Shown: positions 54,121 to 64,000 of the stretch, in pieces
How positions within the stretch are numbered: the stretch's first letter is position 1
How the letters are laid out: every line of letters begins with the position of its first letter
Made by a program: the position numbers and the translations under genes
DNA from: Maylandia zebra
Taxonomy: Eukaryota; Chordata; Actinopteri; Cichliformes; Cichlidae
Reading direction: 5' to 3'
DNA length: 64,000 nucleotides
NCBI RefSeq assembly: GCF_041146795.1
Contig: NC_135175.1
Location: forward strand, 34,586,669-34,650,668
The notes under the pieces: generated by a model
The model's database searches: none
What the model was told of the DNA's origin: nothing
The model's input: only the letters and a program-made list of their open reading frames with translations

Positions 54121-55306
54121 ATGGCTACTTCACCTGTCCCTCCTGCTCTTTCTTGCTCATTCAATTCAATTCAATTTTATTTATATAACGCCAAATCACA
54201 ACAAAAGTCGCCTCAAACCCAACAATCATATGACCCCCTATGAGCAAGCACTTTGGCGACAGTGGGAAGGAAAAACTCCCTTTTAACAGGAAGAAACCTC
54301 CGGCAGAACCAGGCTCAGGGAGGGGCGGGGCCATCTGCTGCGACCGGTTGGGGTGAGAGAAGGAAGACAGGATAAAGACATGCTGTGGAAGAGAGACAGA
54401 GGTTAATAACAGATATGATTCAATGCAGAGAGGTCTGTGTCAGATGTATAGTTACTCCTCGGCCTCCTTTAGCAATAATGATATCTGTAACAAATGTAGC
54501 GTATTTGCAGCTCTGGAGGCCAGGATTACTGAATTGGAGACTCTGCTTCGCACCCTTCATTCACCCATAGCTAGCCAGGCCCCTGTAGCTGGTGCAGCCA
54601 AAGATGGCGTAGGCCCCGCTAGCTGTTCCCCGGCAGACCCCAAGCAGCTGGGGAAAGATGGCGGCTGGGTGATGGTGAGGAGGAAGCATAGTCCTAAACA
54701 GAAGCCCCAGGTACACCGTCTAACCGTTTTTCCCCACTCGGCGAAACACCCGCCGGGGGTCAAACTCTGGTAATTGGTGATTCTGTTCTCAGACACGTGA
54801 AGCTAGAGACACCGGCAACCATAGTCAATTGTCTTCCAGGGGCCAGAGCAGGCGACATTGAAGGAAATTTAAAACTGCTGGCTAAGGGTAAACATAAATT
54901 CAGTAAAATCATAATTCACGTTGGCAGTAATGAAACCCGGGTACGCCAATCGGAGGTCACTAAAATCAATATTGAATCGGTGTGCAACTTTGCCAAAACA
55001 ATGTCGGACTCTGTAGTTTTCTCTGGTCCCCTCCCCAATCAGACCAGGAGTGACATGTTTAGCCGCATGTTCTCCTTAAATTGCTGGCTGTCTGAGTGGT
55101 GTCCCAGAAACGATGTGGTCTTGTTAGGAGAGACGGCATCCATCCCACTTTGGATGGAGCAGCTCTCATTTCTAGAAATATGGACCAATTTATTAAACCC
55201 CCCAAAATATGACTATCCAGAGTTGGGACCAGGAAGCAGAGTTGCAGTCTTACACGCCTCTCTGCAGCTTCTCTCCTCCTGCTACCCCAAAAACCCATCT
55301 CCATAG
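54121..55306 (+). pseudogene. L2 LINE ORF1 (SGNH-type), broken
   Basis: ATGGCTACTTCACCTGTC at 54121 begins ORF1, which is interrupted after 13 codons by the inverted L2 tail (54159-54436). It resumes with CQMYSYSSASF, a leucine-rich helix (ALEARITELETLLRTLH) and a basic region to a stop near 54771. A frameshift at about 54760-54790 leads to [12 protein letters not shown] (GDS), [13 protein letters not shown] (GSNE) and [14 protein letters not shown]. The C-terminal catalytic-His region seen in other copies is altered. Confidence 0.75.
54159..54436 (-). mobile_element. Inverted L2 3'-UTR fragment inside L2 ORF1
   Basis: Reverse complement of 59865-60150 of the host L2 itself, with a ~20-bp internal deletion (aagtcgcctc|aaacccaac). 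It starts with an (attca)n tail and ends at gcagagaggtct. It lies head-to-tail inverted to the 3' end 5.4 kb away, so the two could form a long hairpin in RNA. Confidence 0.85.
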
Positions 55307-55470
55307 AGATTGTGTCAGCTTCCAAAAAGACAAAAAACAAACTAAAAACCAAAAACAAACAACTTAAACATAAACAATTACAAAGAAAGAACAATACAGT
55401 ATCCACATCTGAACCAAAGAGTAAAACAGTGAAATGTGGATTATTAAATATTAGGTCTCTCTCCTCCAAG

Positions 55471-56152
55471 TGTCACGGCGGGGTGCGCCGATGTGTGCGG
55501 AAACAGGACCCAAAAGCAGATGATGACGAGGAATAGTAATGATTAACAGAAAAGTGAACCTTTATTGCGATGACGGCAGGAAATGAACCAAGAGACCAAA
55601 GCAAACAGGCAAAACACTAAGAAACAAAACACTGAGCTGGCAAAACACTAAGAAACAAAACACTGAGCTGGCAAAACACTAAGAAACAAAACACTAAAGG
55701 TACTAAGACCAAAAACTATAACTATGACCGAGGTGGAAAATAAACAGGCTAAGACTATGACTATGACTGTAACTCTGGTGAGAATAAACAGACGAACTGA
55801 CAATGGCATGAAGAAAACAAAAGGCTTAAATACAGACATGAGGTGATCAGGGGAAGTGGCGACACATGGGGGAAAACAGCTGACAGACATAAACCTAATG
55901 ACAGGACCAGGAGAGGAAAGCTAAATACAATGAACAAAGAACACATGACATTGTCAGAATAAAACAGGAAATGACAACACAACTTAACAGACCTAATACG
56001 TGATGAAATAAATAGAAAACCCCAAAACATAGAAAACCCAGGAACAATAACTGCCTAAACTAAAGGCAAATAGGAAATAACACAAACTAATAACATATCA
56101 AAAAAATACAAAGAAAACTCAGAGTGCTGGGTCGGAGACCCAGCCTGTGACA
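55471..56152 (-). mobile_element. Solo LTR nested in L2 ORF2
   Basis: Plus-strand ends are tgtcacggcgg and cctgtgaca, with the duplication ccaag at 55466-55470 and 56153-56157. On the minus strand there is a tatttaagcc box and an aataaaggttcac polyadenylation region. It contains a 31-bp unit repeated about three times (aaacactaagaaacaaaaca, 55610-55696). The ORF2 frame is continuous across it when one ccaag is removed. Confidence 0.9.
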
Positions 56153-56277
56153 CCAAGTCTCTGTTAGTACATGACTTAATAATTGATCAACAAATTGATT
56201 TCCTCTGCCTTACAGAAACCTGGTTGCAGCAGGATGATTATGTTAGTTTAAATGAATCAACACCCCCGAGTCATTCT

Positions 56278-57513
56278 TTTTTTTTTTTTTTTTTTTTTTT
56301 TCTTTTGGCCTGTCCCGTTTGGCTCTTTTGCCATCAGAATTGTTGTCTAAAGGCAAAGAAAGATGCCCAACGGATTTACTTTACCAAATTGACCATCCCA
56401 GCCTTGCCGTAATGGTCCATTTGATTCACGTTTTATTGTTTATTTTATTTTCACTTACTGAATACGGGACAGACTTGACTGGGGGAAAGAAGGGGAGAAA
56501 GAAAGAGGGAAAGAGAAACAGCTGAGAAGAGGGACGGGGGAGAAGGACAAAAAACAAAAACCAACAGAATGAGCAGAAGAAAAAAAAAAAAGAAAAAAAA
56601 GAAAAAGAAATAAAAAATGCATATATCAACCACCTGGATCACCTGCTGAGAAAGAAAGAAGAAAACAAGCAGAAGAGAACAAGAGTAATAGAATAAACAA
56701 CATCACAATGATATATGGGAATATGACAGTAAATACTAAATATTAAACATTATTGTGCAGCACATAAGATCAACAGAACACAGTGTGCTTTGAGGTAGGA
56801 GCCAAAAAGGGTGTAGTTTGTGGGTGTGATCACCCGTGTGTACACCTGTGAGCATGGACGCGCTTGTTTTTTTAAAAGGTTCCTTCATGTAATGATCTGC
56901 TAGAGGGTGTGGGGGGGCCACAGCCCCGTCCTCCAGGACATGAAGCAGGTATGGAGGAGATCAAAACTCCAGACATCCAGAGGCCCCCAGAACACAAGAG
57001 ACCAAGGAAGACCAACAGAGGGGCAGCCGCGCCACTGTCCCGGAAAGAGCTGAGGAGAGTCCCAGATGAGGGCTCACTCAGCAGCCGCGGAGCAGAAGCC
57101 CGGGGGAGTTGCAGTGACGTGCCCGTGAGCTCCGCCGGCAGCCAGCCGTGCCTGAGTGACCGAGCCCCAGGCCGAGAGGCCGGGGGCACCCCACCTCCGA
57201 AGTGGCCCGAGCCAGCCCCAGGCTCCAGGCCCCGATAAGCGGCCGTCAAGGAGTGAGCCGGTGTGTACCTGGACGCCCACCCCCGGACACAAAGAACCAC
57301 CAACGCACCGACACCTGAGGGAGTCCGCCACTGGCAGGGGAAGTGGTGGTAGGGGGAGATAGGCCTCCAAACCTTGGAGGGCCTGAGATGTCCCCAGAGA
57401 GGTGGCGCCTGACACCCAACCTGACATATAGACACAGAAATACAGGCACACACATATACAAACATCCATTCCCACCCTCATGCTCTCATGAATGACTTAG
57501 TTAGAATGACTCT
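56278..57513 (-). mobile_element. L1/Tx1-like retroposon with 15-bp duplication
   Basis: A poly-T run starts at 56278 (the A-tail on the minus strand). Flanks are cccccgagtcattct at 56263-56277 and 57514-57528, a perfect 15-bp target duplication. The 3' part equals 38951-39585. The 5' part is GC-rich (57000-57400) with a 197-codon minus frame ending SSRSLHEGTF, probably not protein-coding on its own. The L2 ORF2 frame (TPPSHS|NYQKSRS) is restored when it is removed. Confidence 0.88.
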
Positions 57514-60218
57514 CCCCCGAGTCATTCTAACTACCAGAAATCTCGAAGCACAGGCCGAGCGGGCGGTGTGGCAGCAATTTTTCACACCAGCCTATTAATT
57601 AATGAAAGACCAAGACAGACTTTTAATTCATTTGAAAGCCTGATGCTTAACATTGTTCACCCCAGCTGTGAAACTCAGAAACCAGTCTTACTTGTTATCA
57701 TCTATCGTCCACCTGGGCCTTACACAGAGTTTCTGTCTGATTTCTCAGACTTTATATCTAATTTAGTTCTGAGCTCAGATAAAATAATTATTGTGGGTGA
57801 TTTTAACATCCATGTAGATGCTAAAAATGACAGCCTCAACATGGCATTTAATCTGTTATTAGACTCAATTGGTTTCTCTCAAAATGTAAAAGAACCCACC
57901 CACCACTTTAATCACACTCTGGATCTTGTTTTAACATATGGCATAGAAACTGAACATTTAACAGTGTTTCCTGAAAACCCTCTCCTGTCTGATCATTTCC
58001 TGATAACATTTACATTTACAATAATTGATTACACAGCGGTAGAGAGTAGACTTTATCAAAGTAGATGTCTTTCTGAAAGCGCTGTAACTAAGTTTAAGAA
58101 TATAATCCACCCACTGTTATCATCTTCAATGACCTGTACCAACACAGAGCAGAGCAGCTATCTGAACGCTACCCCAACAGAGGTCGATTATCTTGTTAAT
58201 AATTTCACCTCCTCACTACGTACGACTCTGGATACTGTAGCTCCTGTGAAAACGAAGGTCTCTAATCAGAAGTACCTGACTCCGTGGTATAATTCTCAAA
58301 CACATACCCTAAAGCAGATGACTCGTAATCTGGAGAGGAAATGTCACAAATTTAGAGGATCATCATTTTGCCTGGAGAAATAGTTTGCTGCTTTATAAGA
58401 AAGCCCTCCGCAAAGCCAGAACATCTTACTATTCATCACTGATTGAAGAAAATAAGAACAACCCCAGGTTTCTCTTCAGCACTGTAGCCAGGCTGACAAA
58501 CAGTCAGAGCTCTTTTGAGCCAACCATCCCTTTAACGTTAACTAGTAATGACTTCATGAACTTCTTCACAAATAAAATTTTTATCATTAGAGAAAAAATT
58601 ACCAATAATCATCCCACAGATGTAATATTATCCACAGCTACTCTTAGTACCATTGATGTTAAGTTAGACTCTTTTTCTCCAATTGATCTTTCTGAGTTAA
58701 CTTCAATAATTACTTCCTCCAAACCATCAACGTGTCTTTTAGACCCCATTCCTACAAAACTGCTTAAAGAAGTCCTGCCATTAATTAATTCTTCTATCTT
58801 AAATATGATCAACCTATCTCTAATGATCGGCTATGTACCACAGGCCTTCAAGCTATCATTAGAAGACATAGCATACATTTTCACTGCTATGCAGATGACA
58901 CCCAGCTCTATCTGTCCATGAAGCCAGATGACACACACCAATGAGTTAAACTGCAGGAATGTCTTAAAGACATAAAGACCTGGATGGCCGCTAACTTTCT
59001 GCTTCTTAATTCAGATCAAACTGAGGTTATTGTACTCGGCCCTGAAAAGCTTATAAATATGGTATCTAACCAGATTCTTACTCTGGATGGCATTAACTTG
59101 GCCTCCAGTAACGCTGTGAGGAACCTTGGAGTCATTTTTGACCAGGACATGTCCTTCAACGCACATATTAAACAAATATGTAAGACTGCGTTCTTCCATT
59201 TGCGCAACATCTCTAAAATGAGAAATATCCTGTTTCAGAGTGACACTGAAAAACTAGTTCATGCATTTATTACTTCCAGGCTGGACTACTGTAATTCATT
59301 ATTATCAGGATGTCCAAAAAACTCACTGAAAAGCCTTCAGCTAATCCAAAATGCTGCAGCAAGAGTCCTGACAGGGACTAGAAAAAGAGAGCATATTTCT
59401 CCTGTTTTGGCTTCCCTTCATTGGCTTCCTGTTAAGTCCAGAATTGAATTCAATATCCTGCTCCTCACATACAAGGTCTTAAATAATCAGGCCCCATCTT
59501 ATCTTAATGACCTTGTAGTACCATATCACCCTATTAGAGCACTTCGCTCTCGCACTGCAGGCTTACTTGTTGTTCCTAGAGTATTTAAAAGTAGAATGGG
59601 AGGGAGAGCCTTCAGTTTTCAGGCCCCTCTTCTGTTGAACCAGCTTCTAGTTTGGATTCGGGAGACAGACACTATCTCTACTTTTAAGATTAGGCTTCAA
59701 ACTTTCCTTTTTGCTAAAGCATATAGTTAGGGCTGGACCAGGTGACCCTGAATCCTCCCTTAGTTATGCTGCAATAGACGTAGGCTGCCGGGGGATTCCC
59801 ATGATGCATTGAGTTTTTCCTTTCCAGTCACCTTTCTCACTCACTATGTATTAATAGACCTCTCTGCATTGAATCATATCTGTTATTAACCTCTGTCTCT
59901 CTTCCACAGCATGTCTTTATCCTGTCTTCCTTCTCTCACCCCAACCGGTCGCAGCAGATGCCCTCCCTGAGCCTGGTTCTGCCGGAGGTTTCTTCCTGTT
60001 AAAAGGGAGTTTTTCCTTCCCACTGTCGCCAAAGTGCTTGCTCATAGGGGGTCATATGATTGTTGGGTTTTTCTCTGTATCTATGAAGCGCCTTGAGGCG
60101 ACTTTTGTTGTGATTTGGCGCTATATAAATAAAAATTGAATTGAATTGAATTTGAGCTTTCCATCACAGCTTCTTTTGGTCAAGGATGAAATACATATAA
60201 ATATATTTTTTGTTCCAG

Positions 60219-63200
60219 CTGATCATCAGGAGGCGATGAGCCATTTAGACTCAGCTCAGCCACTACAGAGGAAACAATGACTTCAACCCAAAAGGTGAGC
60301 AAAAATATCTCTGTTATTGAAACTGTGTGCACGTCACAACTCTCATTGTAACTCATAATTGTAATGTGATAATATCACCAGAAGGTGGTGGTAACACACC
60401 TACGACGTGTTTGTTGACATCTTTGATTCCACTAATGGAGTTTCAGTTTGTTCCACGACTGCATTTAACTTGAGACTGACATGGCGGGAGCATATTGACC
60501 GGATTGAAACAAATGCAAAAAAGTTATTAATGTTATGAGGTGTGTAGCTGGGAGGGGTTGGGGAGCGAGCTCTTCTGCTTTGAAAAGACTTTACCAGGCA
60601 TTAATTAGGTCGGTCTTTGATTATGGGTGTGTGGCATATGGTTCAGCAGCTCCCTATGTGTTGAGAAGTTTAGATGTTCTGCAATCGGAAGCCCTTAGAG
60701 TGTGCTGTGGAGCTTTTAAGACGTCTCCAGTTGGTGCCCTACAGGTGGAGATGGGAGAAATGCCCCTAGATCTTAGGAGGAAGCAAGTATCGGTGAATTA
60801 CTGGGTTGATCTTGGTGGTCATGGTGACGCACATCCCACAAAGGAGGTACTTTTGGAATGCTGGGAGTATGGAAGAAGTCAGAAGGATCATTTTGGAAAG
60901 GTGGGGAATCAGTGGGCTAAGGAGTGTCAGGTGTATGAACTTAAAATATGTCCTGCAGTAGTGTTCTCTGTGGTTCCCCCATGATTATTGGAGACCCCTC
61001 CTGTGGACTCCTGTATTCATGTGTTCACGGATGGTGCTAAAAGTCCAGTTACTGGAAGTACAGGGTTTGGAATAGCAGTTCCGTCAAAAAATATTGGAAT
61101 ACACAGACGCACTTCAGATGGACTGGCAGTATACTCGGTTGAAATGGTAGCAATTTTGGTAGCATTGAAATGGGTAGAGTGTTCGAAAATCAGGCAGGTG
61201 GTAGTGTGTTCTGACTCGGCAGCTGTTCTTTCAAGTCTACAATCATTTTGTTCGAAGACAAGGCAGGGCATGCTGTATGCTATTCTGGAGACTATCAGCA
61301 GAATAAGGTGTTGTGGTGGCAATATTCACTTTCTTTGGCTGCCAGCTCATGTAGGGATCAATGGAAATGAAAAGGTGGATAGGTTGGCGAAAATAGGACT
61401 GAGATGGAATTTACAAGCAGCGGATCTGAAGCAAAAGGTATTGTTTGGAGGCAGGTTGTTCAGGAGTGGCAGAAGCGGTGGGATTCAGGGAGTACGGGCA
61501 GGCAATTGTATCATCTTAAGAGGGAGGTGGCAGTGAGTAGGTTTTATGGGGGTAATAGGAGAGATGAGGTGGTCATTACCAGGCTTAGACTGGGACATTG
61601 TGCATTGAATAAAACACTACAGATGATAGGAGAACATGAGACGGGGCTTTGTGGAGTGTGCCAGGAGGAGATGGAGACAGTAGAGCATGTAATACCCTTA
61701 CACCGCAGTAAGGGTTATGATGTGCAGAGGAAAGTTCTGCAGAATAGATTGAAGGAGTGGGGAATTGGGGAATTTAATCTGAAGAGTGTGTTGGAGGGTA
61801 GTAGGGCACAGGTGAGGGAACTGGTGGGGTTTCTGAAGGATATAGGTGTTTATGAAAGAGTGTAGGGTTTTTTTTGTTTTTTGTTTTTTGTTTTGATACA
61901 GCTTGTAAACTCACTGTCTGACCCATACTCCAGAACAGTAAGAGGTGGTAATGCTCCTTTACGTTGGATGTCAACCGCCGTTAAACACAAAGAAGAAGAA
62001 GAAGTAGACTGCATTTCACTCACTGCCTCTGTTTGTATCTCTGTCACTGCAGGACCAACATGGAGCGAGAAGTCAGCGCTCTCAGGAGGCCGACAAACCT
62101 CACAGAAGAAAGGGAGAGAAAACATACAGCTGTGATGAGCGTGGGAAGGATTTTACCAAGGCTGAACACCTGAAAACACACCAACTCATCCACAGTGGAG
62201 TTAAACCGTACAGCTGTGACTTGTGTGGAAAATCTTTTACCCTGGCTGGAAACTTAAAAAAACACAAAATCATCCACAGTGGAGTTAAAGCATACACCTG
62301 TGACTTGTGTGGAAAATCTTTTACCCAGGCTGGAAGCTTAAAAACACACCAACTCATCCACAGTGGAGTTAAAGTGTACACCTGTGACTTGTGTGGAAAA
62401 TCTTTTACCCTGGCTGGAAACTTAAAAACACACCAACTCATCCACAGTCGATATAAAGTGTACACCTGTGACTTGTGTGGAAAATCTTTTACCCAGGCTT
62501 TTAGCTTACAAACACACCAACTCATCCACAGTGGAGTTAAAGCGTACACCTGTGACTTGTGTGGAAAATCTTTTACCTGGGCTGGAAGCTTTAAAAGACA
62601 CCAACTCACCCACAGTGGAGTTAAAGCATACAACTGTGACTTGTGTGGAAAATCTTTTACCCAGGCTGGAAGCTTAAAAGCACACCAACTCATCCACAGT
62701 GGAGTTAAGGCATACACCTGTGACTTGTGTGGAAAATCTTTTACCCAGGCTGGAAGCTTGAAAACACACCAACTCATCCACAGTCGATATAAAGTGTACA
62801 CCTGTGACTTGTGTGGAAAATCTTTTAACCACACTGGAAGCTTAAAAAGACACCAACTCATCCACAGTGGAGTTAAAGCGTACACCTGTGACTTGTGTGG
62901 AAAATCTTTTACCCACGCTGGAAGCTTACAAACACACCAACTCATCCACAGTGGAGTTAAAGCGTACACCTGTGACTTGTGTGGAAAATCTTTTACCCAC
63001 GCTGGAAGCTTGCAAACACACCAACTCATCCACAGTGGAATTAAAGCGTACACCTGTGACTTGTGTGGAAAATCTTTTACCCACGCTGGAAGCTTAAAAA
63101 GACACCAACTCATCCACAGTGGAGTTAAAGCGTACACCTGTGACTTGTGTGGAAAATCTTTTACCTGGGCTGGAAGTTTAAAAAGACACCAACTCATCCA

Positions 63201-64000
63201 CAGTGGAGTTAAAGCATACACCTGTGACTTGTGTGGAAAATCTTTTACCCAGGCTGTTAGCTTAAAAACACACCAACTCATCCACAGTGGCGTTAAAGCA
63301 TACACCTGTGACTTGTGTGGAAAATCTTTTACCTGGGCTGGAAGCTTACAAACACACCAACTCATCCACAGTGGGGTTAAAGCGTACACCTGTGACTTGT
63401 GTGGAAAATCTTTTTCCCACGCTGTTAGCTTAAAAAGACACCAACTCATCCACAGTGGCGTTAAAGTATACACCTGTGACTTGTGTGGAAAATCTTTTAA
63501 CCGCACTGGAAGCTTAAAAAGACACCAACTCATCCACAGTGGCATTAAAGCGTACACCTGTGACTTGTGTGGAAAATCTTTTACCTCGGCTGGAAGCTTA
63601 AAAGCACACCAACTCATCCACAGTGGAGTTAAAGCATACACCTGTGACTTGTGTGGAAAATCTTTTACCCAGGCTGTTAACTTACAAACACACCAACTCA
63701 TCCACAGTGGAGTTAAGGCATACACCTGTGACTTGTGTGGAAAATCTTTTACCTGGGTTGGAAGCTTAAAAACACACCAACTTATCCATAGTGGCGTTAA
63801 AGCATACACCTGTGACTTGTGTGGAAAATCTTTTACCCAGGCTGTTAACTTACAAACACACCAACTTATCCACAGTGGAGTTAAAGCATACACCTGTGAC
63901 TTGTGTGGAAAATCTTTTACCCAGGCTGTTAGCTTACAAACACACAAACTCATCCACAGTGGAGTTAAAGCATACACCTGTGACTTGTGTGGAAAATCTT
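60219..64000 (+). CDS. ZNF gene 3: C2H2 zinc-finger protein, at least 22 fingers
   Basis: Exon 2 is 60219-60294 with the ATG at 60277 (MTSTQK). A phase-0 intron of 1758 bp is followed by exon 3 from 62053 ([20 protein letters not shown]), open without a stop to the window edge. Exon 3 holds 22 complete 28-residue fingers (62125 onward, exact 84-bp period) and the start of a 23rd. Finger 1 has Arg for its second Cys (CDERGKDF), so it probably does not bind zinc. All others fit C-x2-C-x12-H-x3-H. Linkers are SGVKAY-type, never TGEKPY, and two are SRYKVY. No effector domain is visible; it may lie beyond the window or be absent. Likely a nuclear DNA-binding protein. The 3' end and any exon 4 are outside the window. 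Confidence 0.88.
60467..62006 (+). mobile_element. Nimb/I-clade LINE with RNase H, 5'-truncated
   Basis: The insertion lies in intron 2 of ZNF gene 3, flanked by gactgcattt at 60457-60466 and 62007-62016. It starts in the reverse transcriptase C-terminus (LYQALIRSVFDYGCVAYGSA, LDVLQSEALRVCCGAFKTSP). An RNase H domain follows: first Asp in VFTDGAKSPV, Glu in AVYSVEMVAILVAL, Asp in VVCSDSAAVLSSL and Asp in LPAHVGINGNEKVDRLAK. Then a CCHC-like tail (GLCGVCQEEMETVEHV). Frameshifts occur at about 60980 and 61430. The 3' end is an (agaagaa)n tail. RNase H-bearing LINEs of this style in fish belong to the I/Nimb group. Confidence 0.82.
62125..64000 (+). repeat. 84-bp tandem coding repeat (zinc-finger array)
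   Basis: Twenty-two and a third copies of an 84-bp unit, in frame. The invariant core tgtgacttgtgtggaaaatc recurs in nearly every unit. Base contact positions (-1, 2, 3, 6) for fingers 1-22: KEHT, LGNK, QGST, LGNT, QFST, WGSR, QGSA, QGST, HGSR, HGST, HGST, HGSR, WGSR, QVST, WGST, HVSR, RGSR, SGSA, QVNT, WGST, QVNT, QVST. Differences between units concentrate at these positions. Confidence 0.93.

Larger units (their letters stand above)
55312..59730 (+). pseudogene. L2 LINE ORF2, interrupted and internally deleted
   Basis: Segments: the endonuclease start (LLNIRSLSSK) to 55470; after the solo LTR, LLVHDLIIDQQIDFLCLTET to 56277; after the L1-type insertion, GVAAIFHTSLL, IIIVGDFNIHVDAKN and LSDHFLITF to a frameshift at 58383. 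The 58385 frame reaches MIGYVPQAFK, where a deletion of the reverse transcriptase fingers and palm joins directly to CYADDTQLYLS at about 58887. The remaining C-terminus (58984-59730) is open: FLLLNSDQTEVIVLGPEKL, NAAARVLTGTRKREHISPVL and HWLPVKSRIEFN. Removing the two insertions restores the frame exactly. The polymerase is dead. Confidence 0.85.
53838..60150 (+). mobile_element. CR1/L2-clade LINE with three nested insertions
   Basis: The insertion is defined by comparison with gene 1, where the flanking module is continuous (gagtgg|atttgagctttcc near 23900). It has a 5' leader from 53838, an ORF1 start at 54121, ORF1/ORF2, a 3' UTR and an (attga)n tail at 60135-60150. Nested inside are an inverted L2 3' end (54159-54436), a solo LTR (55471-56152) and an L1-type retroposon (56278-57513). 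No clear target duplication is seen. The total span is 6.3 kb within intron 1 of ZNF gene 3. Confidence 0.88.

Noticed and set aside
56872..57465. A 197-codon minus ORF in the L1-type insertion taken as a gene
   Set aside because: GC-rich composition keeps several frames open at once. It overlaps other frames of similar length and has no recognisable domain.
62100..63977. A 625-codon minus-strand ORF across the finger array
   Set aside because: It is the antisense of an 84-bp in-frame repeat; with no stop in one unit there is none in 22. The sense strand has the real C2H2 code and correct splice sites.
62125..64000. CRISPR-like appearance of regularly spaced repeats
   Set aside because: The whole 84-bp unit is conserved and in frame as C2H2 fingers; there are no variable spacers, and the DNA is eukaryotic.

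Overview
The window is eukaryotic, AT-rich and intron-containing DNA that looks like a teleost fish, most likely a percomorph and possibly a cichlid. The evidence is the repeat flora: CR1/L2-clade, Nimb/I-clade and L1/Tx1-like LINEs, BEL/Pao and Ty3/gypsy fragments, a Tc1-like element, PIF/Harbinger elements carrying a Myb-like gene, hAT elements and tRNA-derived SINEs. There is also a tandem family of C2H2 zinc-finger (ZNF) genes lacking any recognisable KRAB, SCAN or BTB domain. The species cannot be fixed from the sequence alone. No rRNA, tRNA or CRISPR locus was found.

The only host gene family I can support with confidence is a tandem array of three ZNF genes, all on the + strand. Their exon-1 splice donors lie at 19788, 35501 and 51592, about 16 kb apart. 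Each unit has a conserved promoter/exon-1 module, a short coding exon 2 (start codon plus five codons), a phase-0 intron and a large finger exon 3. Genes 1 and 2 also have a second finger exon 4. Gene 1 (exons 19.6-26.6 kb) encodes about 12 fingers and is cut short by a frameshift in exon 4. Gene 2 (35.3-40.9 kb) has 6 fingers and then a nonsense codon nine codons before the end of exon 3. Gene 3 (51.4 kb to beyond the window) has a highly homogenised array of at least 22 fingers that runs off the right edge. A decayed piece of a fourth unit lies at 9.3-9.7 kb.

Region by region: 1-9.3 kb holds a solo LTR (1195-1814), a T/G-rich degenerate minisatellite, an L2 3' end and SINE pieces. 9.8-12.5 kb holds a broken gypsy gag-pol and a HECT-domain gene fragment. 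12.86-17.27 kb is a BEL/Pao element with both LTRs and target duplication, containing a nested Harbinger. 17.3-28.5 kb is ZNF gene 1 with a retroposon-like unit encoding a 141-residue membrane protein in intron 1 and a second Harbinger just 3' of the coding region. 28.5-33 kb contains a hAT element, LINE ends and a SINE. 33-41.7 kb is ZNF gene 2, with two solo LTRs and a chimeric LINE. 41.8-50.6 kb holds another hAT, BEL debris and a 5.1-kb L2 copy flanked by a 17-bp duplication. 50.9-64 kb is ZNF gene 3, whose introns contain an intact Tc1-like transposon, an L2 with three nested insertions and a Nimb-type LINE.

The ZNF genes probably encode nuclear sequence-specific DNA-binding proteins. 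A rapidly duplicating, homogenising finger family set in dense recent transposons is the pattern expected of genes in conflict with transposons, but a repressor function here is inference only.
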